Source of the DNA: Deltaproteobacteria bacterium
Lineage (GTDB): Bacteria > Myxococcota_A > UBA9160 > UBA6930
Assembly (NCBI GenBank): GCA_029261795.1
Contig: JAJDAP010000026.1
Coordinates: 62,001-126,000, forward strand
Direction: 5' to 3'
DNA length: 64,000 nucleotides
The notes beneath the pieces are model-generated. The model was not told the DNA's origin, did no database searches, and saw only the letters and a list, made by a program, of their open reading frames with translations. The position numbers and the translations under genes were made by a program. Positions 55,864-63,522 of the stretch are shown here, piece by piece. Every line of letters starts with the position of its first letter. The first letter of the stretch is position 1.

Positions 55864-56105
55864 CTTCCACCCCTCCCAATCCGAGCTGAAGGATACACAT
55901 CGGCGCGCGGTCCGTGGGGGCCTTCAGCCTCCCGGACGCCGAACTCGAGCTCCATAGCGGGTGAGAGAGCCGCAGCTGGATCGCATGTGTGGGTCGCAAA
56001 AGCCACCAGCCCACCCAACCGCTTCTTCGCAGCGGCCGCCTCAGCCAGGTGCCAGGGTTGCGGGGCCGAGCGCTCAGCGATGACGATGAGCTCCCCACGC
56101 TCCAC
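55860..56105 (-). CDS. Possible small ORF of 81 codons, unsupported
   Basis: The 270 bases between the dCMP deaminase fusion and the reductase contain one frame, GTG start at 56105, whose stop overlaps the deaminase start as ATGA. The product (MERGELIVIAERSAPQPW and so on) matches nothing I recognise, has no clear membrane segment, and the GGAG upstream is 13 bases away. The coupled stop is the only point in its favour. Apart from this frame I see nothing in the gap. Confidence 0.22.
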   Translation of the reverse strand: MERGELIVIAERSAPQPWHLAEAAAAKKRLGGLVAFATHTCDPAAALSPAMELEFGVREAEGPHGPRADVYPSARIGRGGR

Positions 56106-56133
56106 GCGGCAACCGGGCTCCGACCGCGACGCG

Positions 56134-57174
56134 TCAGCCTGGGGGCGAGTAGTGGCCCGTGATGAGCGGCAAATCGGCGTAGGTGCGGATTCCGGGCTGC
56201 GCCGCGCAGACCGTGGGGATCGCGGCGACGACGGGCATCGACGTGATCGTGTTGGACATGTCGAGGTAGTCCTCGAGGCGCCCCTGCTTCTGCGGTCGGA
56301 AGCGTACGCGCGTCTGCACGTTCGGATTGCCTTCGACTTCCATCGTGTAGCCGTGATGGATCGGCCACTCCGGCTCGAGGCCGGGCCCGGCCACCCAACA
56401 TACGTCGAGCTCGAGGACGGACTCGTTCTGGCCCGCGACGAACGCCTGCCACCTCGACTTCTGGCCCGCGATCGTCCCCGCCGGCATCGCGAAGCCGAAG
56501 TACTCGCGATCGTCGGGCGTGATCGCCCACTCGCAGGTAAAGCGGCGTTCGGACACCGGCACGCGGAGCATCTCGGCCATCACGTCGAGGCACTCGTCGT
56601 AGAAGCCGAGCACCTCGCGGCTGGCCTGCTCCCACCTCGGCTCGGGCAGCTGGCCCCAACCGAGGTTCGCGTAGTTGTGGATGGCGTGATAGCTCGAGAC
56701 GTCCACGGCCTCGAGGAAGCGGACGCGCTGGAACCCCTGGCTCACCGTCGCCATCTGGGCAGCGATGTAGTTGGCGAAGCCGGGAAAGATGCCCGAGCCG
56801 AACAAGCTGACAGCGCCGACGGCGGCCGCCTTCTCGACGCGTTCCCGCGCGGCGTCTCCGGCCGAGCGGAAGTTCGTGACGTTGCTCGCCGCCACGTTCA
56901 GACCGGCTTCGAGAAGCCGACAAATTTCATCGATGTCGGGGTGGTTGGGCGTGTAGCAGACGCAATCGGCCCCGAGCGCGAACAGCGCCTCCACATCGCT
57001 CGTGGCGGCGATGCCGAGCGGGCCGATGCCGCACAGCTCGCCGATGTCCTGCCCGTCCTTGTCGGGGCTGAAGGCGTAGGCGCCGACCAGCTCCAGCTCG
57101 GGATGCGCCAGGATCGCCTTCACCGCCTCGCGGCCCACGTGCCCCGTCGTCCACTGGATGACCTTCCACGTCAT
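56134..57174 (-). CDS. DapB-like NAD(P)-dependent reductase / amine dehydrogenase family
   Basis: A 346-residue Rossmann protein of the dihydrodipicolinate-reductase-like group common in actinobacterial and marine catabolic clusters. It starts TWKVIQWTTGHVGREAVKAI, where the nucleotide loop reads TTGHVG, followed by PDIDEICRLLEAGLNVA. True DapB is about 270 residues and has a KxxxxK motif not seen here, so lysine synthesis is unlikely. The ATG at 57174 is supported by AAGGAG eight bases upstream. Divergent from a truncated SDR, with an operator palindrome between them. Confidence 0.8.
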   Translation of the reverse strand: MTWKVIQWTTGHVGREAVKAILAHPELELVGAYAFSPDKDGQDIGELCGIGPLGIAATSDVEALFALGADCVCYTPNHPDIDEICRLLEAGLNVAASNVTNFRSAGDAARERVEKAAAVGAVSLFGSGIFPGFANYIAAQMATVSQGFQRVRFLEAVDVSSYHAIHNYANLGWGQLPEPRWEQASREVLGFYDECLDVMAEMLRVPVSERRFTCEWAITPDDREYFGFAMPAGTIAGQKSRWQAFVAGQNESVLELDVCWVAGPGLEPEWPIHHGYTMEVEGNPNVQTRVRFRPQKQGRLEDYLDMSNTITSMPVVAAIPTVCAAQPGIRTYADLPLITGHYSPPG

Positions 57175-57242
57175 GTCGTTCGCTCCTTCGGGCGCCTCCG
57201 CGGGCCGGCCCATCTGGACCTCGATCGTGGCACGCGCGGCCA

Positions 57243-57605
57243 TTGGAGTCAACGCTGTTGACATGCCGGTTTCGGAGGTGCTACCGCTGGGTCATTGCAG
57301 GCGGGGTGGCCTCTTGTTGCGGCCGTTGCCCGTTGTACGGCGTCGCGAAGGCGGGCGCGGCGCATCTCATGCGCCACCTCGCGCGTGAGATCAGCCGCCA
57401 TGGCGTCACCGCCAACGTCATCTCCCTGGGACTCATGGACAACGTTCCGGAAGAGTTCGCGGCCAAGATCATCCGGTCGATTCCGGCAGGCCGTCTGGGG
57501 ACGCCCGATGACGTGGGGGGCGCCGTCGCCTTCCTGGCGTCGGACGACGCCGCCTGGATCACCGGGCACACCCTGGTTCTGAACGGCGGCTCCCACGCGT
57601 TCTGA
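57243..57605 (+). pseudogene. Truncated SDR, C-terminal half only
   Basis: The frame retains the second half of a short-chain dehydrogenase: catalytic YGVAKAG (Tyr near 57336), then HGVTANVISLGLMD, GRLGTPDDVGGAVAFLASDDAAWITGHTLVLNGG. The NAD-binding TGxxxGxG half, about 130-145 residues, is absent, and only 70 bases separate the fragment from the divergent gene, so the loss is a deletion and not a frameshift. The operator palindrome remains directly upstream, suggesting that the deletion joined the old promoter to the gene's middle. Nearest relative in the window is the partial SDR at 63523. Confidence 0.75.
57248..57262. promoter_or_regulatory. Operator palindrome GTCAAC-N3-GTTGAC (site 1)
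   Basis: Perfect six-base arms with 3-base centre GCT. On the minus strand the arm supplies TTGACT (57247-57252), 17 bases from CACGAT (57224-57229), a weak -10 for the reductase gene. On the plus strand it supplies TTGACA (57258-57263). A repressor here would block both directions. The identical dyad recurs at 63475. Confidence 0.6.
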
Positions 57606-57640
57606 CCACATCGCATAGGATGGCGTGAAGGAGGAGTGCC

Positions 57641-58555
57641 ATGGCCGATCGCATCTTCACGGACGAGGAGCTTCGTGTCGGGAGCCTTCGTTCCGTGGAC
57701 GGGCTCGCCGAAGCCCTCGAGGCCGGCGACGTCGAAGCCGCGGCCGGGTTCTGTCGCCGCCTGCGTCGCGACGTGGTGTCGATGAAGGCGAACTACGACG
57801 CCTGGGAAGTTTCGCTCCGCGATGCCATCACGCAGAGCGCCGGGCCCGAGGCCGAAGCGACCGCGGTCCGCGCGCTAGAGGATCCGGCGACTGCGCCCGA
57901 GCGCTGCGCAGATTTCACGGACGCGGCGGAGCGGTGGCGGACCGAGGCGCGCGAGATCGAAGCGGCGGTTCGCGCCGGCGATTCGGCAAGTGCGCTCGAT
58001 CGCGCCCGGGCACTCCACGAGGAAGCGCTCCACTGCCACGATCGCGGGATGTCCCGGGTCACGGCCCTGCTCTCGTGGCTTGCCGAGAACGAGGGGCCCG
58101 ACGCCGTAGAGGCCGCGCTCGGTGTCGCGATGGGAAGTGACATGTTAGGCGATGCGTCCTTTCGCGAGCGCGCGGAAGCACTGATGCACTTCACGCGCGT
58201 CCACCTCCAACCGTTCGGGCTTCGCGAGGACGACGAGAAGCTGACTTTCCTGTGCCCTGTCTGCCCCAGCGGCGGTCGGCTGCTGCGCGAGGGACACTAC
58301 GAAGCGCCGCGCTCCGGCGCGCACGTCACAGGCCCGAGCCCGCTCACCTGGGGCCGCGACGAGCTCCCCGTCTACTGCTGCCACGAGCCCGTGATGGAGA
58401 AGAACTCGATCGCGTCGACGGGCGTCCCGCTGTTCGTGGTCGATCCATCGGACCGCCTCGGCGAGGAGCCCTGCCCAACCTATCTGTACAAGAACCCGGC
58501 CGACATCCCGGAGCGCTTCTACCGACGCCTCGGTCTCGAGAAGCCCAAGGCCTGA
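57641..58555 (+). CDS. Conserved-looking protein of unknown function, Cys/His-rich C-terminus
   Basis: A 304-residue protein that I do not recognise. The first 200 residues look helical (SLRSVDGLAEALEAGDVEAAAGFC and similar). The last 110 contain CPVCPSGGRLL, GHYEAP, YCCHEPVMEKNS and EEPCPTYLY: six cysteines and several histidines in a small region, which suggests a metal or Fe-S site, or a thiol-based acyl carrier role. No signal peptide or membrane helix. GGAGGAG precedes the ATG. Followed by a VOC protein 23 bases later, so probably co-transcribed. Confidence 0.72.
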   Translation: MADRIFTDEELRVGSLRSVDGLAEALEAGDVEAAAGFCRRLRRDVVSMKANYDAWEVSLRDAITQSAGPEAEATAVRALEDPATAPERCADFTDAAERWRTEAREIEAAVRAGDSASALDRARALHEEALHCHDRGMSRVTALLSWLAENEGPDAVEAALGVAMGSDMLGDASFRERAEALMHFTRVHLQPFGLREDDEKLTFLCPVCPSGGRLLREGHYEAPRSGAHVTGPSPLTWGRDELPVYCCHEPVMEKNSIASTGVPLFVVDPSDRLGEEPCPTYLYKNPADIPERFYRRLGLEKPKA

Positions 58556-58578
58556 GCCGGCGCCGACGGAGAACATCC

Positions 58579-59466
58579 ATGCACGCCCCGAAACCCCCGA
58601 AGTTGCACCCCGCCCAGGTCTGCTTCGTCGTCGACGACGTCGCCACCGCGGTGGACGAGTGCGTCGCGCGCTTCGGCTGGGGCTCCTTCCACCAGTTCTC
58701 AGCGCCCGTTTCCGAGGCCCGCTACCGCGATTGGAGCGGGCCGAAGCGGACCGACGTCGCGCTCGGCATGGCCGGCGCCGTCCAGGTGGAAATGATCCAC
58801 GTGCACGAGGGACACGACACCGTCGAGGCCTACCAGTCGCGCTACGGCGTGGGCTTCCAGCATCTGGGCATCCACTGCCGCGACCGGGAGGCCGCCCTGC
58901 ACGCCCTGGAATCGCTCGGTGCGAAATGCGACGACGTGAACCAGTACCCGGGCATCCGCTTCGCCTTCGTCGACACGCCGACGGGCCCCGGCATGTTCGA
59001 GCTCCTGCAGGCGACGGGGGATACGCCGCCGCCCGGAGACGACGTCGCCCGCTCGATGGAACGCCCAACGCCCGCCGTCACCCTCGACGGTGCGACCATC
59101 GCCACGGACGACATCGACGCGGCACTCGCGTTCTACGCGCCGGCATTCGGTTGGTCCGACATCGCCGTCGAGACCTGCACGCTGCGTTTCAGCGGCCACG
59201 AGTCGCGCGTTCGGCGCGCACGTGGGCAGGCAGGCCTCCTCTCTCTTGAACTCGTCGAACCGACGCCGGGCAGCCACTACCCGTACGCGCGCCACCTCGC
59301 ACGCAGAGACCACGGGCTCGTGCACGCCGGGGGTGTTGCGGCCCGAGCGTTCCCAGGCGAGGACACGGCCCTCGACTGCGAATGGCTCGAAGACGGTGAC
59401 CCCTTTGCGCTGGTGAGCTGGGCCGGCGGCCTCGGCTCCCTGCAGCTACGACGGGCGGTCCGATGA
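58579..59466 (+). CDS. Two-domain VOC (glyoxalase/dioxygenase-fold) protein
   Basis: A 295-residue protein with two vicinal-oxygen-chelate modules. The first (about 8-155) starts HPAQVCFVVDDVATAV, with FQHLGIHCRD and FELLQA as metal-ligand positions (His, His, Glu). The second (about 170-290) starts VTLDGATIATDDIDAALAFY and is more divergent, ending LGSLQLR, and lacks the clear Glu ligand. The ATG at 58579 has GGAG seven bases upstream. Could be an epimerase, dioxygenase or isomerase; methylmalonyl-CoA epimerase is not indicated by sequence. Confidence 0.8.
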   Translation: MHAPKPPKLHPAQVCFVVDDVATAVDECVARFGWGSFHQFSAPVSEARYRDWSGPKRTDVALGMAGAVQVEMIHVHEGHDTVEAYQSRYGVGFQHLGIHCRDREAALHALESLGAKCDDVNQYPGIRFAFVDTPTGPGMFELLQATGDTPPPGDDVARSMERPTPAVTLDGATIATDDIDAALAFYAPAFGWSDIAVETCTLRFSGHESRVRRARGQAGLLSLELVEPTPGSHYPYARHLARRDHGLVHAGGVAARAFPGEDTALDCEWLEDGDPFALVSWAGGLGSLQLRRAVR

Positions 59467-59477
59467 AGCGTCTCGCG

Positions 59478-60167
59478 CTAGGAGCGCGGTCGATCAGCGC
59501 GCGGAACCAGGGCATCCAGGAGCGCACGCACGGCGAAGTCGAAGAAGACGTCGAAATCGACCGACCAGTCGTGCGCCGACCGCGTGGCGGGCCAGTGTGC
59601 GCGCACCTCGTCCGATAGCGACTCGTAGATCGTCCGCGCGAACGCGCGGTTGTCGCTGCGCGTGGTCGCCCGGGTCAAGACCTCGCTCTGGGCGATCCCG
59701 GTCACCAGGTGGAGCACGGTCTGGGTCGCGTGGACGAGCGCATCGCCGGACAGCCCCGCCTCGCAGAGCAGCTCCGCGATCAGGCCGTTCGCGCGCGCGA
59801 AGAAGGGTGTCGCCCACGGAGAGCCGCCCGAATGGATGCCGAGCTCCGGGTGGCGCGCAATGCGGTCGCGAATCACGGCACAGAGACCGAGGAAGCGGTC
59901 CTCTAGATCGCCCTCCGTCGGTGCCACGAGCTCGACCTGTTCCGATGCCAGGCGTCCGGTCTCCTCAAGTAGCTCGTCCTTGTTGCGCACGTGTCGGTAG
60001 AGGGCCGCGACGTCGACGCCGAAGACCGCGGCGACCTTGCGCATGGAGAGCGCGTCCGCTCCCTCGTCGCGCACGATGTCGATCGCGGCGGCCGCGATCT
60101 TTCGGCGCGTGAGGGGGCGCGAGTGGCCACGCGTGCGGCGACGAGCGGGTCGTTTCGGCGGCGTCAT
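59478..60167 (-). CDS. TetR-family transcriptional regulator
   Basis: A 229-residue TetR regulator. The N-terminal helix-turn-helix is LTRRKIAAAAIDIVRDEG followed by ALSMRKVAAVFGVDVAALYRHVRNKDELL; the C-terminal ligand domain belongs to the TetR_C group (about 95-225). A basic N-terminal extension (PPKRPARRRTRGHS) may add DNA contacts. It lies between the two identical operator palindromes and is the best candidate for their repressor. It is convergent with the VOC gene, 11 bases apart. Confidence 0.9.
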   Translation of the reverse strand: MTPPKRPARRRTRGHSRPLTRRKIAAAAIDIVRDEGADALSMRKVAAVFGVDVAALYRHVRNKDELLEETGRLASEQVELVAPTEGDLEDRFLGLCAVIRDRIARHPELGIHSGGSPWATPFFARANGLIAELLCEAGLSGDALVHATQTVLHLVTGIAQSEVLTRATTRSDNRAFARTIYESLSDEVRAHWPATRSAHDWSVDFDVFFDFAVRALLDALVPRADRPRS

Positions 60168-60185
60168 CGGCGGACCTCTCAGGAC

Positions 60186-60680
60186 CTACAGGTGCTTGTC
60201 CGCGTCCCAACGCGTGCGGAGCCGCGAACCCGCGCCGCGGGGCTGGAGGTCCTCGAAGATCCGTTGGTAGCCGGTCCGCTGGATCTGCCATGCACCGTCG
60301 ATCTTCACGTACTCGTCCTGGTAGATGCCGGTCCCGTGCAGGACGGTGCCGTCGGGCGCGCCATCGCTCGGCCGCGCACTCACGACGAAGTCCTCGAGGT
60401 ACCAGGTTCCCGTCGCCGTGGACTCGCCGGTGATCTCGATCTCGGGCGTGTGCGCGTGGTGCATCGACTGGACGCCGGAATCGCCGAGACCGTTCGAGAG
60501 GAACTCCACGATCGCGTCGCGCCCGTCGAACGCGTACTTCCCGTCGCTGTACACACTGTGCGCGTCCGGGGCGAGCACGCTCCGCATCAACTCCCAATCC
60601 TTGGTGTCCACGGCACGCTGGTAGCGTGCCTTCAGCTTCTTGATCGCCTCGATCTCGACGAGTTCCTGGATCGCGTCCAC
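60186..60680 (-). CDS. SnoaL-like / NTF2-fold protein
   Basis: A 164-residue NTF2-fold polypeptide: IEAIKKLKARYQRAVDTKDWELMRSVLAPD at the N-terminus and GAWQIQRTGYQRIFEDLQ near the end, the usual cone-shaped fold in cyclases, isomerases and dehydratases. The start is GTG at 60680 with AAGGAG eight bases before. The fold is versatile, so the reaction is unknown; linkage to SDRs and a VOC protein suggests steroid- or terpenoid-like degradation. Confidence 0.85.
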   Translation of the reverse strand: MDAIQELVEIEAIKKLKARYQRAVDTKDWELMRSVLAPDAHSVYSDGKYAFDGRDAIVEFLSNGLGDSGVQSMHHAHTPEIEITGESTATGTWYLEDFVVSARPSDGAPDGTVLHGTGIYQDEYVKIDGAWQIQRTGYQRIFEDLQPRGAGSRLRTRWDADKHL

Positions 60681-60701
60681 GGGTCTCTCCTTTAGCCGGG
60701 T

Positions 60702-61484
60702 TCAGAGTGTCATCCGCTGCCCGCCGTCCACGCGCAGGCACTGTCCCGTCACCATGCGCAGACGGTCGCTCAGGAATACCACGACGGCCTCTGCGACGTC
60801 GTCGTCGGCCGGCACCTCGCCGATCGGGAACAGGGCCTCGAGCTCGGCGTGGATCGCCTCTTCCGAAAGTCCGCGCTTGTTCGCCTGCCAACGCACCCAC
60901 CCCTGGACCGGCGGTCCCCACATCCAGGTCGGGATGATGGTGTTGACGCGGATCTTTCGGGGTCCGAGTTCGGACGCGAGGTGGATGGCGGCGGCGCGGA
61001 GCGCACCCTTCGAGGCGGAATAGGCGAGCTGTGGGGAGGGCGGCGGATGGTCGGTCGACTGCGAACCGATCAAGACGATCGACCCACCACCGGCGCGTTC
61101 GAGCGCGGGCGCCGCGGCGCGCACCAGCTGTACCGAGCCGATCACGTTGACCTCGGTCGAGCGACGGAAGTCCTCGGCCGGCGTGCTGGCGAGATCGCCC
61201 ATGGGCTCCGCGGCTGCGACCTGGGCCACGCCGTCGAGGCGCCCGAAACGCTCCTCGGCGGCGGCGACGATGCCGCGGCACGCTTCCTCGTCGGTGATGT
61301 CGAATTCGTGGGCGAGAGTACGTTCGCCACCCGGGTCGAGCTGCTTGGCGATCGCCTCGAGCCGCTCCGCCTGTCGCGCCCCGACCACCACACGCCCGCC
61401 GTCGCGCAGCACGCGCGAGGCGATCTCGCTCCCGAGCCCCGGCCCCACACCCGAGACCAGGATCGTCTTGTCCTCGAGGATCAT
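60702..61484 (-). CDS. SDR-family oxidoreductase
   Basis: A 260-residue SDR. The NAD motif is SGVGPGLG near residue 11, catalytic Ser in IVLIGSQST, and YSASKGAL as YxxxK. Ends CLRVDGGQRMTL. The ATG at 61484 has a GGAGGAG site and overlaps the DUF3604 gene stop by four bases; a longer upstream frame is antisense shadow. Likely one transcript: DUF3604, SDR, SnoaL-like, TetR. Confidence 0.92.
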   Translation of the reverse strand: MILEDKTILVSGVGPGLGSEIASRVLRDGGRVVVGARQAERLEAIAKQLDPGGERTLAHEFDITDEEACRGIVAAAEERFGRLDGVAQVAAAEPMGDLASTPAEDFRRSTEVNVIGSVQLVRAAAPALERAGGGSIVLIGSQSTDHPPPSPQLAYSASKGALRAAAIHLASELGPRKIRVNTIIPTWMWGPPVQGWVRWQANKRGLSEEAIHAELEALFPIGEVPADDDVAEAVVVFLSDRLRMVTGQCLRVDGGQRMTL

Positions 61485-63442
61485 TCGGTGGCTCCTCCAT
61501 CCTTTGCCCCGCGTACGGGGTCGACCCAGATCGGTGAGGTCCAGGCGCGCTCCTGTACCGTCGCTACCAGGCCCGGAAGGTCGCACCATGCGGGGCGGCC
61601 CTCTCCCGGACGACAGGCCCAGCCCGTCTGGCGACAACTCGGATTCTCGACGACCCGGGCGTAGTACACGGCGCCGCGGGTCGGGTCGAAGTCGGGATCC
61701 GTCCAGGTGCCACACAAGGCATCGGCGCCGGCACCCGAGGGCGCGCAGGTCGCCGGATCGACGCCGGCGTCGTTGGATCCGCCTGCGACATCGGTGACGC
61801 GCTGGTGGATCCTGCCGTCGGCGTCGGCCCATCCCTTCACGATCTGCACACGCTGGAGCAGGCCGCCCGGGTGCTCGGCTGTACCCTGATCGCGGAGTGC
61901 GTTCACCACGAACGTCGGAGCGCCGCCCGCCTCCCCGGACGCGATCGTACCGCCCATCGGGACGCCGTGGGCATAGCCCTTCTGGACGAGGGCGGGGTCT
62001 TCGCAGAGGCCTGCGGGAAGCCCGAAGCCCCCGAAGAAGCGCACGGAGATGCGCGGACCGCTGCTCCCATAGGTCTCCCGCCGGCGCAGCGCCTCGAACA
62101 GGGACTCGCGGGAATTCTCCTCCGCCCACACGGCCGCGAGCCCGCCCGGGTTGCGACCGGGGCCCGGGGTCGGCTGGCCGACGAGCAGATCCTGGCGCCA
62201 TTCCTCGACAGCGCCCGGCGTGCCATCGTGCCCGTCGGTCGCAGCGATGAAGCCGACCGCGAACGGGTTCACGCCGATCCGTTCGGCCTCCATCAGACCC
62301 TCCACCAGCGCGTACCGGGCGAAGTCGCGGCGGGAGATGCATCCGGTATTGCCGAGGGCGCCCTGCCCGCGACCGTCCTCACAGTCGGGCGTGTCGGGAG
62401 CGCGGATCTTCTCGAAGTCGCACAGCTCGTCCGTATCGCCGAGCACGTTCCACATGCCGTTCCGGCACTCGGAGTCGCCCTTCATCTGTTGCATCTCGAC
62501 GAGCGGCTCGAGGCCCGCTCTCAGCCGCGCCACCTCGGCCTGCGCTTCGACCGTGGTGGCGTCTCCGTACTCGATCGCGAACAAGTTGCCGTTGGAGAGA
62601 TTCGCGTTGTGTGGAATCGCGAGCGCATCGCAACCGGTGCCCGCGTCGAGGCACTGGCGACGTAGCGCGCGCCAAAGGCCGACCGCGGTCGGCTCGTCGT
62701 CATACGAGATCGGCACCGGCGGAACCGTCGCATTCCGGAAGATCACGTTGCGGTGGATCTTCGTGAGGTTCGGCGTCGCCGTGTACTCGTAGGCCACGAA
62801 GCTGGTGAATTCACAGGCCGGGGACGTGTCGTTCCAAGCCTCGGCGGCGTGGCGCGTCTCGTCCCAGACATCGGCCATCGCGCCGCGGCAGCGCGCGCCG
62901 TCTTCGCCGCAGACCGCCCGTGAGGAAAGGCCCTGCTCGGTCCGCTGGCGGATGTCACGCACGATCTCGGCCAGCGGACGGCCCTGGATCTGGAGCGGCG
63001 ATCGATAGGCGCGACATTCGTCCGAGTCGTAGACGGCGCTCGTCCGCGTGGTGCAGAGCCGGACACCGCCGGCGCCACTCGCGTGGTCGGTGACGGCGGC
63101 GAAGTCCAGCGGGCGCTCGATCCGGACCTCGCGCATGGGCCGACCGTCGGCATCCTGCGGCCCGATGCCGATGGCTTCGCCGCGCGCGAAACGATAGGCG
63201 TCGCTGGGGCGGGGCCGGGTGCCGAACATCCAGGCATCCATCGAGACGGCGGTGTGCACGTGAAGGTCGCCCCAGAAGACCTGGCGGCCCGGCTGGTGGT
63301 GGCGGCAACTCGTTCGCGTGGTCTCGGCCACTGGGGGTCGGGTGGGCGGCGGAACCGGCGAGGCGGCCGGCTGGTCCGCGCCGGAGCAACTGGCGAGGAA
63401 TACGACGAGGCCACTGAAGAACATGGAGAGGCGCCGGTCCAT
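61481..63442 (-). CDS. DUF3604 lipoprotein (PHP-like metal-dependent fold)
   Basis: A 653-residue DUF3604 protein. It opens with a lipoprotein signal peptide whose lipobox is FLASCSGAD (Cys19), so the mature form is membrane-anchored outside the cytoplasm. The metal-site-like motifs are WGDLHVHTAVSMDAW near residue 57 and FAAVTDHASGAGG, then EYTATPN, IPHNANLSNG and ATDGHDGTPG. The pattern is PHP-phosphatase-like. The enzyme activity is unknown. No ribosome binding site is seen and the promoter is predicted to start transcription two bases before the ATG. Confidence 0.9.
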   Translation of the reverse strand: MDRRLSMFFSGLVVFLASCSGADQPAASPVPPPTRPPVAETTRTSCRHHQPGRQVFWGDLHVHTAVSMDAWMFGTRPRPSDAYRFARGEAIGIGPQDADGRPMREVRIERPLDFAAVTDHASGAGGVRLCTTRTSAVYDSDECRAYRSPLQIQGRPLAEIVRDIRQRTEQGLSSRAVCGEDGARCRGAMADVWDETRHAAEAWNDTSPACEFTSFVAYEYTATPNLTKIHRNVIFRNATVPPVPISYDDEPTAVGLWRALRRQCLDAGTGCDALAIPHNANLSNGNLFAIEYGDATTVEAQAEVARLRAGLEPLVEMQQMKGDSECRNGMWNVLGDTDELCDFEKIRAPDTPDCEDGRGQGALGNTGCISRRDFARYALVEGLMEAERIGVNPFAVGFIAATDGHDGTPGAVEEWRQDLLVGQPTPGPGRNPGGLAAVWAEENSRESLFEALRRRETYGSSGPRISVRFFGGFGLPAGLCEDPALVQKGYAHGVPMGGTIASGEAGGAPTFVVNALRDQGTAEHPGGLLQRVQIVKGWADADGRIHQRVTDVAGGSNDAGVDPATCAPSGAGADALCGTWTDPDFDPTRGAVYYARVVENPSCRQTGWACRPGEGRPAWCDLPGLVATVQERAWTSPIWVDPVRGAKDGGATE

Positions 63443-63474
63443 CGTTTGGGACCGTACGCTCGCTGCAGAGCGGA

Positions 63475-63489
63475 GTCAACACCGTTGAC
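63475..63489. promoter_or_regulatory. Operator palindrome GTCAAC-N3-GTTGAC (site 2), divergent promoters
   Basis: Same arms as site 1, centre ACC. On the minus strand TTGACT (63474-63479), 17 bases, TACGGT (63451-63456) faces the DUF3604 gene. On the plus strand TTGACA (63485-63490) is followed at 18 bases by TAGCCT and faces the SDR. Both predicted start points lie within a few bases of the ATGs (63442 and 63523), and neither gene has a ribosome site. Confidence 0.6.
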
Positions 63490-63522
63490 ATCGACACCTG
63501 CGTTGACATAGCCTCCGCGGGC

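Noticed and set aside
56134-57174. True dihydrodipicolinate reductase for lysine synthesis
   Set aside because: Too long, lacks the DapB lysine motif, and sits in a catabolic-looking cluster.
53890-57261. A very long plus-strand open frame (over 1100 codons)
   Set aside because: It runs antisense to the ATPase regulator, deaminase and reductase, gives a low-complexity product, and reflects GC-rich third positions of those genes. The same applies to the long plus-strand frames at 1183-2754, 3851-5026, 7448-8911 and 14634-16646.
58579-59466. Methylmalonyl-CoA epimerase
   Set aside because: The VOC fold fits, but the protein has two modules, is twice the usual length, and is far from the mutase genes.
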